Positions 43,049 through 49,705 of a DNA stretch of 53,617 nucleotides are shown here, one piece after another. Within the stretch, counting starts at the first letter, position 1. Every line of letters begins with the position of its first letter. A program made the translations under genes and the position numbers. The notes beneath the pieces are model-generated. The model had not been told where the DNA came from and made no database searches. It was given only the letters and a program-made list of their open reading frames with translations. The stretch is from a virus, in the IMG/VR virus record IMGVR_UViG_3300046007_010355, positions 1 through 53,617 of that record, one strand, 5' to 3'.

Positions 43049-43287
43049 AATTTATCGCTTAACAGAATTTTGCACATTAGAGCATCTTCTTCATTAGTAA
43101 AATTAAAGATCATATAATCAAAACAAGGTTTATACATGTATCTACAACCGGGTAATCCAAAAACTTCTAGCACATCTGCACAACACTCGTTCCACCAAAT
43201 TGTGCCTTGTTCATCGGTCCAGTTTATTCTGACTGAGAAGGGATAACTTTGCTCAATGTCCAACTGCCATCTCCGTTGTCCTTCCAT
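43045..43287 (-). CDS. Small hypothetical protein (up to 80 aa)
   Basis: The frame encodes a cysteine- and aromatic-rich small protein (WWNECCADVLEVFGLPGCRY). The listed ATG start overlaps the upstream gene by 64 nt. A TTG at about 43263 (LDIEQSYPFSVRINW) behind GGAGAT is a plausible shorter start. The 3' end overlaps the next gene by 4 nt. No family is recognised. Confidence 0.6.
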   Translation of the reverse strand: MEGQRRWQLDIEQSYPFSVRINWTDEQGTIWWNECCADVLEVFGLPGCRYMYKPCFDYMIFNFTNEEDALMCKILLSDKL

Positions 43288-43406
43288 TCTAAAGTATCTC
43301 CTTCAAACCATCCCTGCATTGCAAGCATTTCTGCAGGAAGTGGAAGAATTAATTCTCCGCTTTCTGGATCTTCTTCTACAGTGATAGTCCAACTAAGTTT
43401 TTCCAT
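43224..43406 (-). CDS. Small AbrB/MazE-like fold protein
   Basis: ATG 43406 with SD AAAGGA gives 60 residues: WTITVEEDPESGELILPLPA, MLAMQGWFEGDTLEWKDNGD and a final strand. The pattern of strand, LP at the strand end, GW-EGD-LEW and strand matches the SpoVT-AbrB swapped-hairpin fold seen in antitoxins and in small T4-like phage proteins. It may bind DNA. No toxin gene is evident nearby. Confidence 0.65.
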   Translation of the reverse strand: MEKLSWTITVEEDPESGELILPLPAEMLAMQGWFEGDTLEWKDNGDGSWTLSKVIPSQSE

Positions 43407-43408
43407 TT

Positions 43409-43645
43409 TTAATCCTTTATTAGTTCTGTCCAAATTAACCATTGTCTAAAAGCTTTGTAAACTGATCTAGCTTCTTCGTCGTCTATATCTAACTTTTTAC
43501 CTCTGACATAAAAGCCGTCCTCGGCCACTCGTAACATTTCACTTTGATTGGTATACAAAGTAATATTCGAGGATTCTTCTCCCCTTGGCTCAAATGTTAA
43601 AATAGGTTGAGGAGAACTTTCTTTTACAACAAATTCTTGTGTCAT
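43409..43645 (-). CDS. Small conserved phage protein (78 aa)
   Basis: This protein has ILTFEPRGEESSNITLYTNQ, SEMLRVAEDGFYVRGKKLDI and EARSVYKAFRQWLIW. The 'MLRVAEDGFYVRGKKL' type of segment occurs in small proteins of T4-like phages that echo fibre sequences. No function is known. It lies 2 nt before the AbrB-like gene and 3 nt after the epimerase gene. Confidence 0.7.
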   Translation of the reverse strand: MTQEFVVKESSPQPILTFEPRGEESSNITLYTNQSEMLRVAEDGFYVRGKKLDIDDEEARSVYKAFRQWLIWTELIKD

Positions 43646-43648
43646 ATT

Positions 43649-44587
43649 TTACACTTCTCTTTGAAAATAAGCAATAGTTTTACGAAGTCCGTCCTCTAAT
43701 GAAATAGAAGGTTCCCAGTTTAATATCTGTTTTGCTAAACTGATATCTGGTCTACGCTGTTTTGGATCATCTTTAGGTAATGGACTTTTAATTATTTGAC
43801 TAGAACTTTTAGTTAACTCGAGTACTTTTGTTGCTAATTCGTTCATAGTAAATTCACCAGGATTGCCTAAATTGATAGGTCCGGGAATTGTTTGCTCTGT
43901 GTTCAACTCCATATATTTCAACATAGCATCGATAAGATCATCTACATAACAAAAACTTCTAGTCTGTTCTCCGTCTCCGTAAATGGTTAAATCGATTCCT
44001 TTAAGAGCCTGTACAATCAAGTTACTGACCACTCGTCCGTCATTCTTAGCCATTCTAGGACCGTAAGTATTGAAAATTCTAATGATTCTTACATCTACAT
44101 TATGTACACGCCAATAATCCATAAAAAGAGTTTCAGCCGCACGTTTGCCTTCGTCATAGCAACTTCTAATACCAATCGGATTTACATTGCCCCAATAGTC
44201 TTCTTTTTGAGGATGAATTTTAGGATCGCCGTATACTTCCGAAGTACTGGCTTGGAGAATCTTAGCACCAGTTCTTTTAGCTAAACCTAATAGATTATAG
44301 GATCCTAAAATGCTAGTTTTCATAGTTTGAATCGGATCCCATTGATAGTAGAATGGACTAGCAGGACAGGCTAAATTGTATATTTCATCAACTTCCACAT
44401 ATAATGGAAAGCATACATCTTGTCTTAATACTTCGAAATTTTTGTAATCTAATAAATTTTCTATATTCTTTTTTGATCCTGTAAAGTAATTATCGACACA
44501 TAGTACATGATGACCGGAGTTTACTAAACGATCGCAAAGATGGCTACCTAAAAATCCAGCACCACCTGTAACTAAAATCTTTTTCAT
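43649..44587 (-). CDS. UDP-glucuronate decarboxylase-like NAD-dependent epimerase
   Basis: The 312-residue SDR protein has the NAD site [36 protein letters not shown] with the catalytic Tyr and Lys (YxxxK), [10 protein letters not shown], and IFNTYGPRM. The segment with YWGNVNPIG and CYDEGKR is typical of UDP-xylose synthase (UXS/ArnA type), which turns UDP-glucuronate into UDP-xylose or its 4-keto form. It could serve sugar modification of phage parts or the host surface. Confidence 0.88.
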   Translation of the reverse strand: MKKILVTGGAGFLGSHLCDRLVNSGHHVLCVDNYFTGSKKNIENLLDYKNFEVLRQDVCFPLYVEVDEIYNLACPASPFYYQWDPIQTMKTSILGSYNLLGLAKRTGAKILQASTSEVYGDPKIHPQKEDYWGNVNPIGIRSCYDEGKRAAETLFMDYWRVHNVDVRIIRIFNTYGPRMAKNDGRVVSNLIVQALKGIDLTIYGDGEQTRSFCYVDDLIDAMLKYMELNTEQTIPGPINLGNPGEFTMNELATKVLELTKSSSQIIKSPLPKDDPKQRRPDISLAKQILNWEPSISLEDGLRKTIAYFQREV

Positions 44588-44588
44588 A

Positions 44589-44732
44589 TTATTCCTTATC
44601 TGAAATTCCTTTTGGGGGAATTATACCATATTGTTTATATAACCAATATATAAAATCTTCGATATTTTTGTTCTTTTCTGAATATACATTATAAGCATTA
44701 AAAACTTTTTCTAACCATAACTTATCTAACAT
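44589..44732 (-). CDS. Small hypothetical protein (47 aa)
   Basis: A 47-codon frame fills the gap between the DadA-like gene and the epimerase gene. It starts at ATG 44732 behind GGAG, overlaps the dadA stop by 7 nt, and ends just before the epimerase ATG. It contains [20 protein letters not shown] and [17 protein letters not shown]. Spacing and SD make it likely real. No function is known. Confidence 0.62.
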   Translation of the reverse strand: MLDKLWLEKVFNAYNVYSEKNKNIEDFIYWLYKQYGIIPPKGISDKE

Positions 44733-45919
44733 TTTTCTATCAACTCCGTTAACAATACAGAAGTAGCAGGACTAAAAGTCCATCCTAAATGTCCGTGACC
44801 CGTATGATAAAACACTTTTTTATTTTTATTACTTTGTTTTATAATGGGTAGCATATTAGGAGTCATAGGCCTTAAACAGGCCCAACTAGTATAATTACTT
44901 GTATTAATTTTTGGAAAGTTTATATTAACCCATTTTAGGATTGGTTCTATTCTTGATCTTTTAATGTCATAATTTTCACCTGAAAGTTCGGCAGTGCCGG
45001 CTACTCTAAATCTATTGCCTAAAGTACTGGTTACAATTTTTGCTTGATCATCTAAAAGACTTATTTTAGGTACATACTGCATATCTTCTGGACTAACGGT
45101 AATTGTGATACTATATCCTTTTACTGGATACATAGAAAGATTATCTCCTAGTAATTTAGATATTGCAATAGAACCTATACCTGCAGATACTACAATGAAA
45201 TCAAAATTATTTTTTAAGATTTCTAAATCATTTATTGATTTAATTTGATTATTGAACTTAAATTCTACTTTATATTTTTTTTCTAAAATATCTACTAGTT
45301 GGTGACAAAATTTATGTATATCTCCAGTCCAGTCTTCTGAAGTCCATGCACCACCTTTTATATTTTCTATATATTTTAGTGCAGGATCCTTTGAAAGTGT
45401 CTGGATAGGATTTAGAATTTGCCATTCGCATCCGTTTGCTGTATATAGTTCTTCACATATCTGTGCATTTTTAAAATATTCTATATCTTTATAAAAATGT
45501 AAAATACCACAAAATGATTGATCGAATGCTATATCTTCTTCATCTAGTATATTTTTATATAAAATTCTAGATTTTAATCCTAATTCTATAGTCTTAGCAG
45601 TATTAATCGCGTATTCATTTTTTGCTGTATAGTATACAAACTTTAGTAGCCAGTTAATTTTTGCCCATGACAACCTATGTCCTATAAGGAGAGGAGCATC
45701 TTTTTTAAATATCCAACTGATACCTTTTTGGATATTACTCCATGTATTCCATACTTCACTATTACTAACAGATACTTGTCCGCCGTTTGCAAAGCTAGTC
45801 CTCATAGCAGGATAGCGTTCTTGTTCTAAGACAGTTACTTTGTATCCTGCCTTAGTTAAAAAGTATGCAGACAAAACTCCTGTAATGCCTGCACCTATTA
45901 CTGCAATATTTTTATTCAT
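44726..45919 (-). CDS. DadA-like FAD-dependent amino acid oxidase/dehydrogenase
   Basis: A 397-residue flavoprotein with the FAD-binding GAGITGVLSAYFLTKAG (from residue 9), RTSFANGGQVSVSN, which is typical of the D-amino acid dehydrogenase small subunit, and the C-terminal YTSWACLRPMTPNMLPII and TGHGHLGWTFSPATS. DadA oxidises D-alanine and other D-amino acids to keto acids and feeds electrons into the membrane. In a phage it may use D-amino acids freed from peptidoglycan, or serve another amine. The substrate is not known. It lies in an operon with yhhQ and queD. Confidence 0.85.
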   Translation of the reverse strand: MNKNIAVIGAGITGVLSAYFLTKAGYKVTVLEQERYPAMRTSFANGGQVSVSNSEVWNTWSNIQKGISWIFKKDAPLLIGHRLSWAKINWLLKFVYYTAKNEYAINTAKTIELGLKSRILYKNILDEEDIAFDQSFCGILHFYKDIEYFKNAQICEELYTANGCEWQILNPIQTLSKDPALKYIENIKGGAWTSEDWTGDIHKFCHQLVDILEKKYKVEFKFNNQIKSINDLEILKNNFDFIVVSAGIGSIAISKLLGDNLSMYPVKGYSITITVSPEDMQYVPKISLLDDQAKIVTSTLGNRFRVAGTAELSGENYDIKRSRIEPILKWVNINFPKINTSNYTSWACLRPMTPNMLPIIKQSNKNKKVFYHTGHGHLGWTFSPATSVLLTELIEKC

Positions 45920-46159
45920 TTACATAAAGCTCTTAATTAATGGGGGTAGGTATATTAATGTTATAACAGTTTGTACAGTTAGTAAACTATATTTTTTCCA
46001 TATAATTGCCTGAATAGCCCATCCTAAATTACTTACAAATAAAAACCATATGTTCAATGGATAAATGTTGAATGAAGTAAGTACCGCACCTATAATTAGA
46101 ATTGCGGTGATACTCCATTCAAACCAAAACGTCCAAGGTTGTTTCAGTGAACTAATCAC
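45920..46159 (-). CDS. Small membrane protein next to YhhQ-like transporter
   Basis: The 79-residue protein has three hydrophobic stretches (SITAILIIGAVLTSF, IWFLFVSNLGWAIQAII, VQTVITLIYLPPLI). The W-rich layout (NLGWAIQAIIWKKYSLL) recalls a half-length PnuC-type transporter, but this is weak. Its start overlaps the yhhQ stop by 4 nt, so it may be a partner of the transporter. Confidence 0.68.
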   Translation of the reverse strand: MISSLKQPWTFWFEWSITAILIIGAVLTSFNIYPLNIWFLFVSNLGWAIQAIIWKKYSLLTVQTVITLIYLPPLIKSFM

Positions 46160-46854
46160 TTCATACCTTTAGCTTCTTCTCTCCAAGGTGCAAGACTGAC
46201 CAACGGAGTAAGAGCTAAAATCACTGCTAATTTGAATAATGTAGATCCTGAAACAATTCGTGCAATTGCATTATTAATTTCCATGGCATTACCACCTAGC
46301 AATGGAGGAATAAACACAAAGGCAAATAATACAAACAGAACTGCATCTACTGGCAAGCTTACCAAATTAGAAACAAATGTTCTTGACCAACTACCCCAAT
46401 CTTTATCCCAAAGATATTGATAAACGAATGTATTAACCCATTGCGACACTACAGTAGCAATTTCGGATCCGATTACAATACCTAAGCTTAATTTCCAAAC
46501 TGCATCAAAATTTACACTGGGTCTAAATGCAGGTGCTGGAATAAATGTCATCAAATACATAAACCCGGCAATTAGTAGATTTAAAACTACGCCTATCAAA
46601 ATAACTCGTTGAGTAATAGCAGCACCTGCTAATTTGTGTAACATATCACGAACTACAAATACTATTGCAAACAGTAATGCACCTGCGGGTGTTACAACCC
46701 AACCAAAATCTAGAAATTTTGCAGCAGCAAAATCTGCCACAGTCATTGACATAATTAGGGTGGCACTTAGACCAATAATCCAATAAAGAGTTTTATGATC
46801 AATACTCATCAATGGATTTTCGTGAAATTTATCATGTAAAATAGTTGTACTCAT
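46156..46854 (-). CDS. yhhQ: YhhQ/VUT-family queuosine precursor transporter
   Basis: The 232-residue membrane protein has about six helices. Family features are GWVVTPAGALLFAIVFVVRD with DMLHK, the R-V-I-L helix, WVNTFVYQYLWDKD and SNLVSLPVDAVLFVLFAFV. YhhQ imports preQ0/preQ1 or queuine. It lies 19 nt downstream of the QueD-like gene and is probably controlled with it. Imported base would feed the DpdA-like DNA enzyme at 0.7-2.2 kb. Confidence 0.85.
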   Translation of the reverse strand: MSTTILHDKFHENPLMSIDHKTLYWIIGLSATLIMSMTVADFAAAKFLDFGWVVTPAGALLFAIVFVVRDMLHKLAGAAITQRVILIGVVLNLLIAGFMYLMTFIPAPAFRPSVNFDAVWKLSLGIVIGSEIATVVSQWVNTFVYQYLWDKDWGSWSRTFVSNLVSLPVDAVLFVLFAFVFIPPLLGGNAMEINNAIARIVSGSTLFKLAVILALTPLVSLAPWREEAKGMK

Positions 46855-46873
46855 TTTTTTCCTTTTTTAAAAT

Positions 46874-47428
46874 TTATGCGAACAAATCTTCATTCCATTC
46901 GCGGTGACCTTCTCTAAAAGCCATATTGTTTTGAGTTTCTCTTACTTCTACGCGAAAGCACCAGAGTCGTTCAGCTTCTCCAGGTCCCCACATATCAGGA
47001 ATATACACTCCATTAACAAATTTGTAAAGCATATCGGCTAAACCTTCACATCCTAGTTTCGGTAGAATGGTTAGTTTAGCCATTTTCTTTTCTTGTAATA
47101 ATTTGAATGTTTCCAATTCTGGATCATCTTGTGCTACAAGTAAAGTATGATCAAATTGGTCTTCTAATATTTTTTTAAGTTCTTTTAGACCACCATAATC
47201 AGCAGCCCAATTTCGAATATCGAGATCATTAGTCCCGAAATAAAACTTCATTGAAAAACTATAACCGTGGATTAAATTACAGTGACTATCGGCACGCCAT
47301 TGACGATATGCACAGGGAAATGTGTCGTGATATTCTTTAGTACTGGTGAATTTATATGTAATTGGGCCACGATATGGAAAGTTTTGTTCCATATGACGTA
47401 TTAACTCTTGTGTGGATGTTTTTGCCAT
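46874..47428 (-). CDS. queD: QueD-like 6-carboxytetrahydropterin synthase family protein
   Basis: A 184-residue T-fold protein with the PTPS/QueD elements: HCNLIHGYSFSMKFYF, where C50 and H54 fit the catalytic Cys and a zinc ligand, FDHTLLVAQDDPE, and LGCEGLADMLYKFV. QueD makes 6-carboxytetrahydropterin on the way to 7-deazaguanine. The usual C-x3-H-G-H has Tyr56 in place of the last histidine, so the zinc site is altered or uses another residue. SD AAGGAGG is strong. A structured leader (47444..47497) precedes it. yhhQ is the next gene in the operon. Confidence 0.82.
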   Translation of the reverse strand: MAKTSTQELIRHMEQNFPYRGPITYKFTSTKEYHDTFPCAYRQWRADSHCNLIHGYSFSMKFYFGTNDLDIRNWAADYGGLKELKKILEDQFDHTLLVAQDDPELETFKLLQEKKMAKLTILPKLGCEGLADMLYKFVNGVYIPDMWGPGEAERLWCFRVEVRETQNNMAFREGHREWNEDLFA

Positions 47429-47443
47429 CTCTTGCCTCCTTGA

Positions 47444-47497
47444 GTAAGTTTGATGACAGCAGAATTTATAAAGCGGGGTGATGCCAAGACCGCTGTT
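47444..47497 (-). promoter_or_regulatory. Candidate preQ1-type riboswitch in the queD leader
   Basis: The 83-nt leader of queD can form P1 AGCGG (47494-47490) with CCGCU (47476-47472) around a 13-nt loop UCUUGGCAUCACC. The loop GGCA can pair with UGCU (47461-47458) after a spacer UUAUAAAUUC, giving a small pseudoknot. Another pairing, ACAGC (47496-47492) with GCUGU (47460-47456), competes with P1. The GG-UC...ACCCC-A/U-rich tail order is like class-I preQ1 aptamers, but the tail is less A-rich than usual. The position before queD and yhhQ fits. The call is by eye only. Confidence 0.38.
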
Positions 47498-47511
47498 AAA
47501 ATTATATTTAA

Positions 47512-47700
47512 TTATTTTTTTATGTCAACAGTTATTTTAGAAATATCTGATTTAAGTAATTCAAAATCAGATTTAATTTTTTGTATAATTTGAATTTCTC
47601 TTTTTCTTGTAATTATGATTTGAATAGCGGTATACAGAAATAATAACCAACCTAAAACAGCGCCTATAAAAATGATTGTTAACTCTAATTTAGTTGCCAT
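47512..47700 (-). CDS. Small membrane-anchored coiled-coil protein
   Basis: A 62-residue protein with one membrane helix (LTIIFIGAVLGWLLFLYTAI) and a charged helical tail (IQIIQKIKSDFELLKSDISK). The topology recalls small phage proteins of unknown function and inner-membrane lysis regulators. Its SD (GGGAG) lies in the 3' arm of a hairpin (47705..47745). Confidence 0.7.
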   Translation of the reverse strand: MATKLELTIIFIGAVLGWLLFLYTAIQIIITRKREIQIIQKIKSDFELLKSDISKITVDIKK

Positions 47701-47704
47701 AATG

Positions 47705-47745
47705 TTCTCCCATAAGTGTATTATTTACTTTATCTTAAGGGAGAA
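47705..47745 (-). promoter_or_regulatory. Hairpin enclosing the SD of the 62-aa membrane protein
   Basis: On the minus strand TTCTCCCTTAAG (47745-47734) pairs with CTTATGGGAGAA (47716-47705), 11 of 12 positions, across a 17-nt A/T-rich loop. The 3' arm carries GGGAGAA, the only SD before the ATG at 47700. The fold would hide it. No T-run follows, so it is not a terminator. Confidence 0.62.
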
Positions 47746-47756
47746 AATATTTAACT

Positions 47757-48260
47757 TTAATCAGTAATATTCAAAAATTTTCTAAGCATTTTCTCCACAT
47801 AGTTATTCAATGACATATCTGCTTCGTGAGCTAATTTAAAAAGCACTAACAACTCTGAATCTGACAATTCGATTGGAAAAGAGACTCTGGTGTCGTAAGT
47901 TTCGCCGAGCCTAATTGATTTAGATTTGCTAATCCAATCCTCTACAAGTTCTAAATCAACCCATTTGACGTCTTCCCATGCGGTATCATCTACTTTATTA
48001 TTTAGAACTTCTGTATTATACAGATTTTTGTATTTGGGATTGATAATACGGTATGCATTATTATTTTTATAATCGCATGCCTCGATAACATAAACTTCTT
48101 GAGTATCGGTGTCGAACACAACATTAAAGCTATATCCGTCGTGGTCTCCATTCCAACTAGATAAAGAATAAGCTTTATCACCGAAACAGTTCCATTGGTA
48201 TTGTGTTCCTTCTGTGATTCTATAATCTACAGTTTCAAACCATGTTTTAAGATCAATCAT
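47757..48260 (-). CDS. Hypothetical protein with helix-rich C-terminal end (167 aa)
   Basis: ATG 48260 follows GAGGAAATT, so I prefer it over the upstream start at 48281. The beta-rich N-terminal domain (YQWNCFGDKAYSLSSWNGDH, DGYSFNVVFDTDTQEVYVIE) is followed by VSFPIELSDSELLVLFKLAH and MSLNNYVEKMLRKFL, which looks like a ribbon-helix-helix type DNA-binding segment. A regulatory protein is possible. No family is recognised. Confidence 0.7.
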   Translation of the reverse strand: MIDLKTWFETVDYRITEGTQYQWNCFGDKAYSLSSWNGDHDGYSFNVVFDTDTQEVYVIEACDYKNNNAYRIINPKYKNLYNTEVLNNKVDDTAWEDVKWVDLELVEDWISKSKSIRLGETYDTRVSFPIELSDSELLVLFKLAHEADMSLNNYVEKMLRKFLNITD

Positions 48261-48270
48261 AATTTCCTCT

Positions 48271-48423
48271 TTAATCTTCAAAAGTTAGAATTTTGTTTTT
48301 GTGTTTAGGTTTACGCTTGATTTTAATTTTCTTTAACCTATCGAAATCGGAAAATAAAATGTCAGTGCGTTTGTATGTATTACGGACTTTATAAATTTTT
48401 TGAATTGATGCAGTTTTTTCCAT
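48271..48423 (-). CDS. Small basic hypothetical protein (50 aa)
   Basis: The start ATG 48423 (MEKTASIQKIYKVRNTYKRT) lies after the stop of the upstream gene. A longer frame to 48495 would overlap that gene deeply. The protein is very basic (RLKKIKIKRKPKHKNK) and may bind nucleic acid. It is likely real because the operon spacing is tight, but no family is recognised. Confidence 0.55.
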   Translation of the reverse strand: MEKTASIQKIYKVRNTYKRTDILFSDFDRLKKIKIKRKPKHKNKILTFED

Positions 48424-48430
48424 AATCTTA

Positions 48431-48622
48431 TTAATGTTCAAATTGAGCAATAACAATGTCGATAGCTTTAATAACTTCTTTATTTTTTTCGACATCTTCT
48501 GGATGTAACCATTGACCTTTTTTGTAATTACTAAGTTCTTTTTTCAAGTAAGTTCTATATTCTTTTAAATTAGCGCAGGTAATTCTTGATGCTGTTTCCC
48601 AATCTAAAGTAATAGCTTTCAT
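48431..48622 (-). CDS. Small helical phage protein (63 aa)
   Basis: A 63-residue helical protein (MKAITLDWETASRITCANL, KEYRTYLKKELSNYKKGQWL, VIKAIDIVIAQFEH). SD AAGGAAG precedes the ATG. It has a pattern of small proteins found in T4-like phages without known function. Confidence 0.7.
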   Translation of the reverse strand: MKAITLDWETASRITCANLKEYRTYLKKELSNYKKGQWLHPEDVEKNKEVIKAIDIVIAQFEH

Positions 48623-48639
48623 TAAAAATCTTCCTTGAT

Positions 48640-49053
48640 TTATTTTTGATCAGTCAATCCGGCAATAATTTGAAAATTTTCCCAAGCTTTTTTAACAGCA
48701 GGATGGCTTTCCATATCTTCCTGTGAAGGTCCTACTTCTAGCCAATAATAGGGCAAACGACCAGGACGAGCACCAAATTGTCTAGGTTGATGTAATTTTC
48801 CCTGATTCCATAAATCAATACTGACCGAACGAACCCTCTCTTCATCCTGTGTAGAAAAATTGCTCCATTCTGGCATTGACCATGGACTTCCTGCGGTATA
48901 ACCGCCACCATAACCTTGCCAAATACCATCCCATTGTTTTTGATCTCTGGGATCAAAATCTGTTCGAGCAATTATGACAAGTACATCTTTGATATCTACT
49001 TTGCCTTCTACAATATCTCGAACACATCTGCTGAACGAAAGGCCTATTTTCAT
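48640..49053 (-). CDS. Conserved phage protein (137 aa)
   Basis: ATG 49053 overlaps the stop of the upstream gene (ATGA) and gives MKIGLSFSRCVRDIVEGKVD, a start I recall from other T4-like phage proteins. The frame up to 49071 is less likely. Other segments are VLVIIARTDFDPRDQKQWDG, IWQGYGGGYTAGSPWSMPEW and LPYYWLEVGPSQEDME. The function is unknown. Confidence 0.75.
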   Translation of the reverse strand: MKIGLSFSRCVRDIVEGKVDIKDVLVIIARTDFDPRDQKQWDGIWQGYGGGYTAGSPWSMPEWSNFSTQDEERVRSVSIDLWNQGKLHQPRQFGARPGRLPYYWLEVGPSQEDMESHPAVKKAWENFQIIAGLTDQK

Positions 49054-49472
49054 GATTGTTCCTGTAACCATTCAATTCTAAAATCTTCGGGATCATCTAC
49101 TAACATATGTTCTTTTACTTCAGTCCACTTTCCATCTATTTTAATTTCTATTTTAACTTTTGTCAATTCTTCCTGAACCTTACGGTCAATTTCATCTAGT
49201 ATTCCGCAACGTTTCATAGCTTCAATTTTGCTCCATTTTTGGAATTTATCAGTTGAAGCCATTTTTACAAAAGCATCTCTTTTGTTGTCATGTTGACTAC
49301 GACTACTTTCACTGTATCCATGAGCACCACTTGCACGATGACTACAGTGTACAGCAGAACTAGTTTTGTTACGTTTTTGACCACCGGCACCTGTGCCTTT
49401 GGTGTAACTCCAATCACAGTCTTTGGCAGTGACCGAAAACAAAATATTATTAGTCATTTTTGTCTTGCTCAT
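49050..49472 (-). CDS. RF-1 domain protein, release-factor-like with GGQ
   Basis: This 140-residue protein is a stand-alone peptidyl-tRNA hydrolysis domain: KGTGAGGQKRNKTSSAVHCS (GGQ at 30-32), then HRASGAHGYSESSRSQHDNK and RDAFVKMAS, as in RF2/ArfB/PrfH. It has no codon-reading domains and lacks the long basic tail by which ArfB senses empty mRNA channels. Its tail is acidic (LVDDPEDFRIEWLQ). It may release peptides from stalled ribosomes in infected cells. The start could be ATG 49457 instead of 49472. Confidence 0.88.
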   Translation of the reverse strand: MSKTKMTNNILFSVTAKDCDWSYTKGTGAGGQKRNKTSSAVHCSHRASGAHGYSESSRSQHDNKRDAFVKMASTDKFQKWSKIEAMKRCGILDEIDRKVQEELTKVKIEIKIDGKWTEVKEHMLVDDPEDFRIEWLQEQS

Positions 49473-49698
49473 ATTTTTTAATCATACGATATAGTGGTTC
49501 GAGATCTTTTGCAAAATGTTCCGGAATTTTCTCTGTTATTAACTCCAGGTGATAATCATCTGGCCAATGACGCAGTAATGATCTTGCTTGTTGTCTGATC
49601 GTTTTTGGCACTCTTGGGGTCATCATAGGACTTTGCAATCCTATAAGAAACTTTTTAGTTTGAATTAGACTACGATATCTTTCGTCTGCTAAGGTCAT
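49450..49698 (-). CDS. BPSL0761-like small protein
   Basis: An 82-residue protein with DERYRSLIQTKKFLIGLQSP, VPKTIRQQARSLLRHWPDDY and HLELITEKIPEHF, resembling the small BPSL0761 family found in bacteria and phages. Its role is unknown. It overlaps the release-factor-like gene by 23 nt and lies 7 nt after the 395-residue gene. Confidence 0.72.
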   Translation of the reverse strand: MTLADERYRSLIQTKKFLIGLQSPMMTPRVPKTIRQQARSLLRHWPDDYHLELITEKIPEHFAKDLEPLYRMIKKYEQDKND

Positions 49699-49705
49699 AA
49701 TACTA

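Noticed and set aside
43224-43406. Toxin-antitoxin pair based on the AbrB-like protein
   Set aside because: No toxin-like partner (PIN, MazF, RelE types) is next to it, and the same fold occurs in lone phage proteins.
48738-48971. 77-residue frame within the 48640..49053 gene
   Set aside because: It is nested in another phase with no SD. The main frame has the conserved start MKIGLSFSRC and operon coupling.
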